A DNA stretch of 48,619 nt from IMG/VR virus record IMGVR_UViG_3300046504_000084, positions 1 through 48,619 of that record; one strand, given 5' to 3'. Made by a program: the position numbers and the translations under genes. Position 1 is the first letter of the stretch, and each line of letters begins with the position of its first letter. The stretch comes from a virus. The notes under the pieces were generated by a model. It saw only the letters and a program-made list of their open reading frames with translations, was not told the origin of the DNA and made no database searches. Below, one piece after another: positions 40,638-48,273 of this stretch.

Positions 40638-40667
40638 TTTGGTCAAGTACAATACGATATATAAAAT
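40638..40667 (+). promoter_or_regulatory. weak host-type promoter before the envelope cassette
   Basis: TTTG at 40638, an 18-nt spacer and TATAAAAT at 40660, 26 nt before the ATG at 40694. It lacks the TTTG end of the -7 box. The rest of 40506-40637 is AT-rich, with a lone TATTTTTG (40573) and a TCTATTTATAG (40591) that resemble promoter parts but lack partners. Confidence 0.38.
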
Positions 40668-40693
40668 AATAGAAATACTTAATAGATAAAAAA

Positions 40694-41947
40694 ATGAAAA
40701 CAAAAAAACTATTAACAATCTTTGCATCGTTATTTATTGCATTGCTTGTTTTAATCACATGTAAAAAAGACGATTTTAAAGAACTCGTTGGTTTATGCCC
40801 TCAACCAAAAATAGAATTTACGGTAGCATTATCATCAAATCCTGTTGATGGTGGAACAACCATAGGCAATGGAACATTTCCAAAAGACACTTTAGTAACG
40901 GTAGCTGCAACTCCAAATGCAGGATTTACTTTTACTAACTGGACAGATGGAGCAACAGTTGCTTCAACAAGTTCAACTTATACATTTACATTAGATACAA
41001 ACAAAATATTTGTAGCTAATTTTACCCCTGTAGTAGTTGGTACTTTCACTTTAAATGCTACTGGTGTTAACGGAACAGTTTTAAAATTCCCAGATCAGTT
41101 ATCATACAATTTAAATGATGTAGTTCAAATTACAGCAGTCCCAGATGCAGGATATCAATTTGATTCTTGGAGTGGAGACGCTACTGGAACTATAAATCCT
41201 CAAAATGTTACAATGGATGCAAACAAAAATGTTACAGCTAATTTCTCATTAATTATAGCATCACTTTGTCCTACAATTGTAGATTTAGGTTTATCTGGTA
41301 ATTTTGCAATATTTGCAGAATCAGGTATTTCAACTACAGGTGTTACCTTAATTACTGGTGACATTGGAGTAAATCCTGTAACTGCAACTTCAATAACTGG
41401 ATTTGGATTAATTCTTCCAGCAGGTGGCGCATTTTCAACATCAAGTTTAGTTGTTGGTAAAGTATATGCTCCCGATTATGCTGCTCCATCACCAGCAAAC
41501 ATGGTTACAACCAGTGGTGACATGCATACCGCATATACTACAGCAAATGGTTTAGTAGTACCAGCACCTACAAATGAATTTATGTCAGGTAATCTTAATG
41601 GTCAAACATTAACTGCAGGTATCTACAAATGGAGTTCAGGTGTTTCAATAACAAACGGTATCGTATTAGACGGTGGTGGTGACGATTGTGCAACATTTAT
41701 ATTCCAAATAGCACAAGACTTAACAGTAGCAAATAGTGCAGTTATTACATTACAAAATGGTGCACAAGCTAAAAATATCTTCTGGGTAGTAGCTGGTAGT
41801 GGCGCAGTATTAGGAACAAATGTTGATTTCAGTGGAAACATTTTATGTAAAACATTGATTTCAGTTAATACTGGCGGTAAAGTTACTGGTAGATTATTGG
41901 CACAGACAGCAGTTACATTAAATGCTGTAACAGTTGTAAAACCATAA
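40694..41947 (+). CDS. lipoprotein with two InlB-type repeats and a DUF3494 ice-binding-like domain
   Basis: 417 residues. A signal peptide ends in a lipobox LITC with C23, followed by KKDDF; this is a Bacteroidetes-type outer-membrane lipoprotein. Residues about 40-115 and 117-192 are two divergent InlB B-repeat-like modules (VAATPNAGFTFTNWTDGA ... ANF; ITAVPDAGYQFDSWSGDA ... ANF). Residues about 199-416 match the DUF3494 ice-binding protein fold: LSGNFAIFAESGIST, GDIGVNPVTATSITGF, AGIYKWSSGVSI, FIFQIAQDL, AQAKNIFWVVAG, GRLLAQTAVTL. In bacteria such domains bind ice or act as adhesins. It was probably acquired from a host and would be displayed on the infected cell. Confidence 0.82.
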   Translation: MKTKKLLTIFASLFIALLVLITCKKDDFKELVGLCPQPKIEFTVALSSNPVDGGTTIGNGTFPKDTLVTVAATPNAGFTFTNWTDGATVASTSSTYTFTLDTNKIFVANFTPVVVGTFTLNATGVNGTVLKFPDQLSYNLNDVVQITAVPDAGYQFDSWSGDATGTINPQNVTMDANKNVTANFSLIIASLCPTIVDLGLSGNFAIFAESGISTTGVTLITGDIGVNPVTATSITGFGLILPAGGAFSTSSLVVGKVYAPDYAAPSPANMVTTSGDMHTAYTTANGLVVPAPTNEFMSGNLNGQTLTAGIYKWSSGVSITNGIVLDGGGDDCATFIFQIAQDLTVANSAVITLQNGAQAKNIFWVVAGSGAVLGTNVDFSGNILCKTLISVNTGGKVTGRLLAQTAVTLNAVTVVKP

Positions 41948-41990
41948 TTATAAATTATTGAAAATGATAAAAATTATAAAAATAAAAAAC

Positions 41991-43298
41991 ATGAAAACAA
42001 AAAATTCATTCATGATCATTGTCAAAACACTTATATTAAGCGTTTTGATTCTGATTAGTGCTCAAATGAGCATTTTGGCACAAAGCCAAAGTAAAATAAA
42101 CAGTGATGACTCAAAAGTAGGTGTTAAATCGCCTAAAAATGCACAGGTGTACGCTGATACCGTACAACTTAAACCTACATGGTGGTTTGGTGTTGCAGGT
42201 GGCGCAAATCTAAACTTCTATCGTGGAAGTACACAAGATGTAAATGCAGATTTATTCTCATACCCTGCTTTTCATAATGGTAGTGGTGTGGGATTATACC
42301 TTGCACCTACTGTAATATACCAAAAACCCAATAAGGTATTTGGTGCTATGTTACAAATAGGATATGATAGTCGTAAAGGTAAATTCGATCAAGTAACTAC
42401 TCCATGTAATTGCCCTGCAGATTTAAAAACAAATCTCAGCTATGTTACAATTGAACCAAGTTTACGTGTAGCACCATTCAAAGGTAATTTCTATCTTTAT
42501 GGCGGACCTCGTCTTGCATTCAATGTAGGAAAATCGTTTACATATAATAAAGGTGTAAGTGTTGATGGTACTATACCAGCAGAACAATTAAAAGGTGACT
42601 TCACAAAAATGCATCAATCAGTACTTTCTTTAAATGTTGGCGCAGGATATGATGTATTACTTTCATCAAAAATCAAAAACAACAAATCAAAGCAAGTAGT
42701 ATTATCACCATTTGTTAATTTCCATCCTTATTTTGGTCAGAATCCACGTTCAATTGAAACATGGAATGTAACTACATTAAGAGTAGGTGCAGTATTAAAA
42801 TTTGGTCATGTTAATATACCTGTAAAAAAGGTAGTACCAGTAGTTGTAGTTGTTCCAGTAGTTAAAAAGGATTCAACACCTGTCGTGGTAAAACCAGCAC
42901 CAGTAGTGGTAGTGGTAGTTGCCAAACCAATCGCAATTGTTCGTACTTATTCATTATATTTTAAATTCGATAAATCTAATCTCGATGATAATACAATAAA
43001 AAATCTCGATGCATTAATTATTGATTTGAAAAAAGATTTGACAATTGGTGTTCAAATCAAGTCCTATGCTGACATGAGAGGAAGTAAAGCATATAATATA
43101 AGTCTTTCTGAAAGACGTGGTAATGCAGTTGTTAATTATCTTATTAGCAGAGGTATTGATGCTTCACGTATTAATTCTCAAGGACTTGGCGAAACAGTAG
43201 AATTTAACAAAAATAATGATGGTAAAATTAATGAGAGCAATTATGCATTAAATCGTAGGTCTAATCTTGTTGTTGTTGACATTGTAATTAAAAAATAA
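41991..43298 (+). CDS. OmpA-like outer-membrane protein
   Basis: 435 residues from ATG 41991, chosen for a good signal peptide (cleaved near residue 30, SILAQSQ); upstream TTG/ATG starts only lengthen it. Residues about 45-275 look like an outer-membrane beta-barrel (FGVAGGANLNFYRG, FYLYGGPRLAFNVGKSF). A Val/Pro/Lys-rich linker (about 280-315) leads to an OmpA C-terminal domain (about 318-435) with YFKFDKSNLDDNT, SYADMRGSKAYNISLSERRG and INSQGLGE, which binds peptidoglycan. With the lipoprotein before it, it forms a surface cassette. Host origin is likely. Confidence 0.82.
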   Translation: MKTKNSFMIIVKTLILSVLILISAQMSILAQSQSKINSDDSKVGVKSPKNAQVYADTVQLKPTWWFGVAGGANLNFYRGSTQDVNADLFSYPAFHNGSGVGLYLAPTVIYQKPNKVFGAMLQIGYDSRKGKFDQVTTPCNCPADLKTNLSYVTIEPSLRVAPFKGNFYLYGGPRLAFNVGKSFTYNKGVSVDGTIPAEQLKGDFTKMHQSVLSLNVGAGYDVLLSSKIKNNKSKQVVLSPFVNFHPYFGQNPRSIETWNVTTLRVGAVLKFGHVNIPVKKVVPVVVVVPVVKKDSTPVVVKPAPVVVVVVAKPIAIVRTYSLYFKFDKSNLDDNTIKNLDALIIDLKKDLTIGVQIKSYADMRGSKAYNISLSERRGNAVVNYLISRGIDASRINSQGLGETVEFNKNNDGKINESNYALNRRSNLVVVDIVIKK

Positions 43299-43300
43299 AT

Positions 43301-43558
43301 ATGAAAAAATTAATTGTTTTATTTATCTTTGCAATAGCAATGATATTTGCAGCAACATCATGCACTCCTTTATTTAGTGTATCTGGCACATATGACCCAA
43401 ATGATTCGTATTATATCGAAACATCACCTTATTATCATCACCAACATTATTATGTTGATTACTATTATGATAGACATTCATCTTATTATCAGAGACAACA
43501 TGTTAATCGTAATGAACCACAAAGAGGTAGAAACAAATCTAATAATCGTAGAAAATAA
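43301..43558 (+). CDS. small His/Tyr-rich lipoprotein
   Basis: 85 residues. Signal peptide with a lipobox AATS-C21. The mature protein is low-complexity, with many His and Tyr (SPYYHHQHYYVDYYYDRHSS), and a basic Arg/Asn-rich end. It starts 2 nt after the OmpA-like gene. A His-rich exported lipoprotein could bind metal; function unknown. Confidence 0.62.
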   Translation: MKKLIVLFIFAIAMIFAATSCTPLFSVSGTYDPNDSYYIETSPYYHHQHYYVDYYYDRHSSYYQRQHVNRNEPQRGRNKSNNRRK

Positions 43559-43583
43559 TATTATATTTTAAAATTTTATTACC

Positions 43584-43769
43584 ATGCCAATTCTTACTGT
43601 TTTACTCGTATTAATCTGTATTGGACTTCTCTTATGGGCGGTCAACAAATATGTTCCAATGGCTGCCAGCATTAAAAATATTTTTAATGTTGTTGCAATA
43701 GTTTTAACAATTATTTGGCTTCTCAAAGTATTTGGAGTTTTTGCCTATCTTCAAAACGTACACATTTAA
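43584..43769 (+). CDS. small two-segment membrane protein (Thivi_2564-like)
   Basis: 61 residues with two membrane helices (about 4-22, LTVLLVLICIGLLLWAVNKY, and 34-53, IFNVVAIVLTIIWLLKVFGV) joined by a short loop containing PM. The pattern matches the small Thivi_2564-type membrane proteins found in many bacteria and phages. Function unknown; last gene before the terminator at 43792. Confidence 0.62.
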   Translation: MPILTVLLVLICIGLLLWAVNKYVPMAASIKNIFNVVAIVLTIIWLLKVFGVFAYLQNVHI

Positions 43770-43791
43770 AACATTTTTTTGTTTTCAATGG

Positions 43792-43836
43792 ATGAGTGAG
43801 TGGACGTAGAAATATGTCACCTCACTCATTTTTTTT
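43792..43836 (+). terminator. terminator, copy 1 of a duplicated element
   Basis: ATGAGTGAG (43792-43800) pairs with CTCACTCAT (43821-43829), followed by eight T. The loop GTAGAAATATGTCAC is kept in the second copy at 44297. Confidence 0.82.
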
Positions 43837-43869
43837 AATTTATAATTTTTTTTAATATCAATTAAATTA

Positions 43870-43911
43870 TTTAAAAACTCTTGCATATTATATTTATAAT
43901 AACTATTTTTA
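43870..43911 (+). promoter_or_regulatory. host-type promoter TTG-N20-TATTTTTA with extended -33 block
   Basis: TTTAAAAACTCTTGC (43870-43884) with TTG at 43881, 20-nt spacer, TATTTTTA at 43904-43911. It closely matches 27384-27425 over more than 50 nt. The ATG at 43942 follows. Confidence 0.68.
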
Positions 43912-43941
43912 CAACTTAAATAATTTTATTAACTTAAAAAA

Positions 43942-44253
43942 ATGAAAATGAAAAAAATTGTATTATGTATTTTGGCAATATTATTGTCATTAATATTTAT
44001 CCCAATTCAAGCAAGTGCTAACTCTCCGAAACCAGCTACTACTTTAACTGCTGAAAAAACTGCTGAAATTAAAGCTATTGAATTGAGAATATCTGAAATA
44101 AAATCGATGGATAAAACAAACTTGAAAGCATCTGAAAAGAAAAGTTTGAGAAAAGAAGCTAAAGAAATGAGTAAAAAAGTTCGAAGAGACTATACTTATG
44201 AATATGGTGGACTATTACTTCTTTTATTACTTTGCATAATCATATTAATGTAA
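43942..44253 (+). CDS. small exported membrane-anchored protein, unknown
   Basis: 103 residues; start ATG 43942 or 43948. An N-terminal signal-like segment (IVLCILAILLSLIFIPIQAS) is followed by a helical stretch (about 32-75, EKTAEIKAIELRISEIKSM ... EKKSLRKEAKEMSK) and a C-terminal membrane helix (YGGLLLLLLLCIIILM). Such small proteins are common in Bacteroidetes. It is transcribed alone between the strong promoter at 43870 and a terminator, which argues for high expression. Function unknown. Confidence 0.58.
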   Translation: MKMKKIVLCILAILLSLIFIPIQASANSPKPATTLTAEKTAEIKAIELRISEIKSMDKTNLKASEKKSLRKEAKEMSKKVRRDYTYEYGGLLLLLLLCIIILM

Positions 44254-44296
44254 TTGATATAATTAATAAAATTATTAATTATTCTTCTTATAATGG

Positions 44297-44344
44297 ATGA
44301 GTGAGTGTTTGATGTAGAAATATGTCACCTCACTCATTTTTTTT
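44297..44344 (+). terminator. terminator, copy 2 of a duplicated element
   Basis: ATGAGTGAG (44297-44305) pairs with CTCACTCAT (44329-44337), followed by a run of T. Loop and flank almost match the copy at 43792. Confidence 0.82.
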
Positions 44345-44381
44345 AATTTATATTTGTTTTTTACGAATTTTTTTTAATATC

Positions 44382-44413
44382 TTTGTAACCTTTAATTGAA
44401 CATATACGTATAA
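44382..44413 (+). promoter_or_regulatory. TGTAAC-N17-CGTATAA promoter
   Basis: TTTGTAACC (from 44382), 17 nt and CGTATAA (44407-44413); the ATG at 44419 is 12 nt after the C of CGTATAA. A TATCTTTG that looks like a host -7 box overlaps its start (44378). Confidence 0.65.
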
Positions 44414-44418
44414 AGGAT

Positions 44419-45009
44419 ATGAAAATTACAGATAAACTCTTAAAAAATATATCGAAAATTATGAAAGTAACTGGTTTTATTATCTCGGCACAGGGCGACC
44501 CGTCTGTTGGCATCAATCCTGCAACATGGAAACTCGAAGAAGATTTTTATTTTGATGATCAAGAAGAACTCGAAGAATTCAAAAATCAATTAAAAGAATT
44601 ATTTACAAATTATTGTGGCGAAATATCATTCATTGAAACATATGAAGAGTATCAAAAACAAATTGATGCCGAAGACCTTGAATATTTTGCAGAATTTCCT
44701 GTCAGATATCTTATACGTGATAAAGATCATAGTTACGACCTATTTAAACAAGCCGATTTTAGTGCTTCATATTCTAATGAAGTAGGCACTGCAATTCACA
44801 CTGAACTTCCTAAATGGATACCAGAAGAAGGTAATAGTGATACTCAGGTTATTAAATCTACCGACCCAATGTATAAAGAAATTTTGCTCAAAGCTGCAGA
44901 ACGTCTTGAAAATGAAATCAAGAATAATGAATATCAACTTAAAAATGCAAAAATAAATTTACATATTATTAACAAAGAACTTAATATCGGACTTAAAGCT
45001 AAAGAATGA
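44419..45009 (+). CDS. unknown protein heading a repair-like operon
   Basis: 196 residues, acidic (FYFDDQEELEEFKNQLKELF; DAEDLEYFAEFPVRYLIRDK), with a C-terminal coiled coil (AAERLENEIKNNEYQLKNAK). No signal peptide or membrane segment and no family recognised. It overlaps the HAD gene by an ATGA, so its product is probably made in step with that protein. The mRNA would be nearly leaderless. Confidence 0.6.
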   Translation: MKITDKLLKNISKIMKVTGFIISAQGDPSVGINPATWKLEEDFYFDDQEELEEFKNQLKELFTNYCGEISFIETYEEYQKQIDAEDLEYFAEFPVRYLIRDKDHSYDLFKQADFSASYSNEVGTAIHTELPKWIPEEGNSDTQVIKSTDPMYKEILLKAAERLENEIKNNEYQLKNAKINLHIINKELNIGLKAKE

Positions 45010-45599
45010 TAGAACCAGTATTAAATAAATATGCTAATATTCTATTTCTCGATCACGATGGCGTTTTAAACTGTCAGCTTTTTTATAATGAAAAATTCGC
45101 ACATCTTGAACGTTTTGATGGTATACCATTATATAAGGTAGTAAAAAAATATTTACATAAACTTGTTAAAAAGAAAGAAATAAATGATTTGGACTATTAT
45201 AAAAGCGAAACAAGTCTAATGCGAATTGAATTATTAAATTGGCTTTGTAAAGAAACCAATAGTGCTGTAGTTATCACTGCTTCATTAAGAAGTAGCTGGT
45301 CTGTTGAAGACTTGCAGAAGATATTTAATTATTGCGGAGCAACATTTACTATCATTGACAAAACAGGTCATTCAGCAGACAGGATAAGAGGAGTTGAGAT
45401 ATATAACTGGTTAAAAGATAATTGTTATAACTGGTTTGGAGTGCATTATTTTGATTTTCATCGTTATGCAATCATTGATGATGATAGCGACATGTTGTTA
45501 AAACAACAATACAATTTTTTTCAATGCGACAAGTATTGTGGTTTAACACCTACAATTGTTGAAAATATAAAAAATTTTTTTACACATAAAACTTTTTAA
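45006..45599 (+). CDS. HAD-like phosphatase domain protein (second copy of the type)
   Basis: 197 residues. HAD motif I is ILFLDHDGVLNC (D16, D18), motif II is AVVITASLRSSW and motif IV is YAIIDDDSDML. It is more diverged than, but of the same small-HAD class as, the protein at 37602. HAD enzymes of this class act on nucleic-acid ends or small phosphates. Its neighbours, an ATP-grasp protein and a DNA ligase, fit an end-repair setting. Confidence 0.68.
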   Translation: MIEPVLNKYANILFLDHDGVLNCQLFYNEKFAHLERFDGIPLYKVVKKYLHKLVKKKEINDLDYYKSETSLMRIELLNWLCKETNSAVVITASLRSSWSVEDLQKIFNYCGATFTIIDKTGHSADRIRGVEIYNWLKDNCYNWFGVHYFDFHRYAIIDDDSDMLLKQQYNFFQCDKYCGLTPTIVENIKNFFTHKTF

Positions 45600-45602
45600 C
45601 TA

Positions 45603-46382
45603 ATGAAATTCCTAATTCAAAAAATTGATGGTGAAATCAGACATGATTTTTCATTCGCATTGCTTGAATCAATAAGATTCAAAAATTGGTTAATGCGTGG
45701 TAGTAAAGAAGATAAAATTAAAGTTAAGTTTATCAATACTCCTGAAGTGAAAGAACCTGATGATATTTATCCACCGATAGTATTTAAATTATTTCATAGT
45801 AGTTATGTCCCTGTTGGTAGTGTAGAATTTGTAACAGAATTTCTTCAGAAATTTTATGGTTTAACACCAAAACCAAGAAACGTACCAGAAGCATTATTTC
45901 ATCCAAGATATTCTTGTAGACCAATATTTAATGGTACTGATACTGATGTTACAAAACTTCAAGGTAATTGGTTTGTTAAAACTAATGATAAAATAAAAGG
46001 ATTTGCAGAAATTTTAACATGTGATAAAAGTCATATCTGGGTTTTACCGAAAGGTACATACCAGTTCTCAGAATTTATCAGCATTAATAGTGAATGGCGT
46101 GCATTTGTATACGAAGGTAAATTAGTTGGTTTACAGAACTATACTGGTGAATTTACAGTATTTCCAAATGTAGATGCAATTAAAAGTATGATCAGCGCAT
46201 TTGAAAAATCTGGTGAAGCACCTGTAGCATATACTTTAGATGTTGGAGTTAATGATTATCATACCTTTGTTATAGAAGCACATGATTTTTTCAGTTGTGG
46301 ACTATATGGTTTTGCAAATCATGCAAAACTACCAATTATGCTTAATAAATGGTTTAAAGAATATTTAAAGAAGAATTTGTAA
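45603..46382 (+). CDS. ATP-grasp protein (R2K-type)
   Basis: 259 residues. Candidate ATP-grasp residues: WFVKTNDK (K126/K130), SEWRAFVYEGKLVG (E164, R166), AYTLDVGV (D213) and VIEAHDFFSCGLYG (E225). This is the layout of the short ATP-grasp proteins called R2K or DUF4343, which are often in phages. They ligate an amino or carboxyl group to a substrate using ATP; some are thought to tag peptides or modify other molecules. Substrate here unknown. It lies 3 nt after the HAD gene. Confidence 0.66.
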   Translation: MKFLIQKIDGEIRHDFSFALLESIRFKNWLMRGSKEDKIKVKFINTPEVKEPDDIYPPIVFKLFHSSYVPVGSVEFVTEFLQKFYGLTPKPRNVPEALFHPRYSCRPIFNGTDTDVTKLQGNWFVKTNDKIKGFAEILTCDKSHIWVLPKGTYQFSEFISINSEWRAFVYEGKLVGLQNYTGEFTVFPNVDAIKSMISAFEKSGEAPVAYTLDVGVNDYHTFVIEAHDFFSCGLYGFANHAKLPIMLNKWFKEYLKKNL

Positions 46383-46407
46383 CCTTTTATCATTATAATT
46401 CGTATAA
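46376..46407 (+). promoter_or_regulatory. TGTAAC-N17-CGTATAA promoter
   Basis: TTTGTAACC (from 46376), 17 nt and CGTATAA (46401-46407); the ATG at 46413 is 12 nt after the C of CGTATAA, exactly as at 44407. It overlaps the end of the ATP-grasp gene. Confidence 0.65.
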
Positions 46408-46412
46408 GAAGT

Positions 46413-47618
46413 ATGAAAGAATTTCAAAAACTTTATAAAAAAACCAGCACTGGTGCTATTCAAGAATGGACAGTAAGTGTAGAAGAACTCAATGGCGTTG
46501 CAACCATTATAAACAATTATGGACAAGTTGACGGCAAAATTCAAGAAAGCCGAGAACAAGTACCTGAAGGTAAAAACACTGGTAGAGCAAATGCAACTAC
46601 TGCACTTGAACAAGCAGAAGCACAAGCTAAAAGCAGATGGGAGAAACAGCTTAAAAAAGGTTATGCTCAAACTATTGAAGATGCACAGGCAGGTATAACT
46701 GATGATGTTATTGAAGGTGGTGTATTTCCAATTCTTGCACATAAATTTTGGGAACAGGGACATAAAATTAAATTTCCTGCAATAGCACAACCTAAATTGG
46801 ATGGTCACAGATGTACATCACAAAAAGATAATCTTGAAGTTGTTGGTAAATATAGTGAAGAAGGTATACCAATGCCGTTATCCAAAATAATATATAATGT
46901 ATCATTGTGGTCACGAACCAGAAAGAGAATTAATAGTGCACCACATATCGAAGTTGCACTTAATAGATGCTGTTTGGAAAGATTGGATGGAGAACTTTAT
47001 AATCATGCCTACAAGGAAAATTTTGAAGACTTAACTTCATTAATAACACAAGACGAACCCAAAGAAGGATATGAAAATATTCAATATCACGTATATGATA
47101 TCCCTGACAATAACTTAACTAATTTTGAACGTTATGAAATATTGGAAAGTCTGAGACCAGAATTTGAAGGTACTCCAGTTCATATTGTTGAATCAAGAAT
47201 TGTTAACAACAAAGAAGAACTGATGCAAGCATATGAAGACTTTATGGAAATGGGATATGAAGGTGCAATTGTGAGAAATATGGATGGCAAATATGTAAAT
47301 AAGCGTTCATATGACTTACAAAAAGTAAAAGTATATGATGATGATGAATTTCGCATTATTGATATAAAAGTTGGTACTAAAGGTACTATGGCAGGTAAAG
47401 CAGTCTTTATCTGCGAAAGAACCAGAGAAGATCAACAGTTACCAGCAGGTGTGACTTTTGATTGTAAACTTAAAGGTAAATTGGATGATCTTAAATTGTA
47501 TGCTGATGACAAATCAAAAGTTGTTGGAAAGATCGTCACTGTTCAATATCAGGGATATACGAGAAAAAACAAGAAACCACGTTTTCCAGTTGCATTACGT
47601 TTTAGAGTAGAGTTATAA
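46413..47618 (+). CDS. ATP-dependent DNA ligase
   Basis: 401 residues. An N-terminal region of about 85 residues (LYKKTSTGAIQEWTVSVEEL ... NNYGQVDGKIQ) is WGR-like, a fold that binds DNA. The ligase core has the adenylation motif QPKLDGHRC with the reactive K128, then LERLDGELYN, MGYEGAIVRN and DLQKVKVYDDDEF (the last lysines of motifs IV-V), and a C-terminal OB-like domain with KGTMAGKAVF and TVQYQGYTRKNKKPRFP. It seals nicks in replicated or repaired DNA. It heads a new transcript with its own promoter. Confidence 0.85.
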   Translation: MKEFQKLYKKTSTGAIQEWTVSVEELNGVATIINNYGQVDGKIQESREQVPEGKNTGRANATTALEQAEAQAKSRWEKQLKKGYAQTIEDAQAGITDDVIEGGVFPILAHKFWEQGHKIKFPAIAQPKLDGHRCTSQKDNLEVVGKYSEEGIPMPLSKIIYNVSLWSRTRKRINSAPHIEVALNRCCLERLDGELYNHAYKENFEDLTSLITQDEPKEGYENIQYHVYDIPDNNLTNFERYEILESLRPEFEGTPVHIVESRIVNNKEELMQAYEDFMEMGYEGAIVRNMDGKYVNKRSYDLQKVKVYDDDEFRIIDIKVGTKGTMAGKAVFICERTREDQQLPAGVTFDCKLKGKLDDLKLYADDKSKVVGKIVTVQYQGYTRKNKKPRFPVALRFRVEL

Positions 47619-47628
47619 AATCATAGAA

Positions 47629-47775
47629 ATGAAAAGAACAACAGGATATTATTGGGTAAGAAGAAATAATTGCGATTATTGGGAAATAAATGAATGGCGG
47701 GGATATTTTTGGACATATGGCTGGACTGATGACATGTTTGCAGAGATTGATGAAAAACGACTAATACATAAATAA
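47629..47775 (+). CDS. very small Trp/Tyr-rich protein
   Basis: 48 residues from ATG 47629 (MKRTTGYYWVRRNNCDYWEI ... YFWTYGWTDDMFAEIDEKRL). It has six Trp and five Tyr in 48 residues. It lies 10 nt after the ligase stop and 2 nt before the next ATG, filling the gap exactly, which supports it as a real gene. No family recognised. Confidence 0.6.
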   Translation: MKRTTGYYWVRRNNCDYWEINEWRGYFWTYGWTDDMFAEIDEKRLIHK

Positions 47776-47777
47776 TT

Positions 47778-47993
47778 ATGCTATCATACTTAAAAGAAAA
47801 CGGTTTTCTGATGACGATTCATATTGAAACATTGGAATATAACGACTCAAAAGAAGGGTATAAAGGCTATAGGTCAACTGTTACTGACGATTCTGGTAAT
47901 GTGATCGATGAATTTACTCACCGTGAATATCGTGGACGTGTTTATTGGGCAGGTGGATTTTTTAAAGGATTAGAATTCAAAAATGGAACTTAA
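47778..47993 (+). CDS. small unknown protein
   Basis: 71 residues; an internal ATG at 47811 is possible. Short beta-rich domain with IHIETLEYNDSKEGYKGYRS and REYRGRVYWAGGFFKGLEF. The next gene overlaps its end by 11 nt. No family recognised. Confidence 0.55.
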   Translation: MLSYLKENGFLMTIHIETLEYNDSKEGYKGYRSTVTDDSGNVIDEFTHREYRGRVYWAGGFFKGLEFKNGT

Positions 47994-48273
47994 AGGTACA
48001 TATAAATTATCTTATACTCTTAATAAAGAGCTAAAAGATTTACTTTTACTTGTTGAACTTAAACAAGTTGAAGGCATACCACCAAAAGGCAGAAATGTTT
48101 GGGAAGGTATTGCAATACTTGATGGTCAACCATATATTAAAGAAGACTTACGATGGTGTGTAAACGCACGTATTGCTGCAGAACGCATAGGCAAGCAAAT
48201 GAAATTAAAATTAAAAGAAGATGCCCAAAAAACTGGACATAGTTTTAGAGTTAAAAAGGAGGAAATAAAATGA
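47983..48273 (+). CDS. small unknown protein
   Basis: 96 residues, basic, with ELKDLLLLVELKQVEG and a GRNVWEGIAILDGQPYIKED segment. Its 3' end contains AAGGAGG (48256-48262), which looks like a Shine-Dalgarno sequence for the next gene but also encodes KKEE. Overlaps both neighbours. No family recognised. Confidence 0.55.
   Translation: MELKGTYKLSYTLNKELKDLLLLVELKQVEGIPPKGRNVWEGIAILDGQPYIKEDLRWCVNARIAAERIGKQMKLKLKEDAQKTGHSFRVKKEEIK

Noticed and set aside
43347-43571. His/Ile-rich alternate frame in the small lipoprotein gene
   Set aside because: Overlaps a frame with a clear signal peptide and lipobox; the repetition comes from His/Tyr codons read out of frame.
48256-48262. AAGGAGG before the gene at 48270
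   Set aside because: A textbook Shine-Dalgarno by sequence, but other genes here lack one and these bases encode KKEE; not strong enough for a separate regulatory call.
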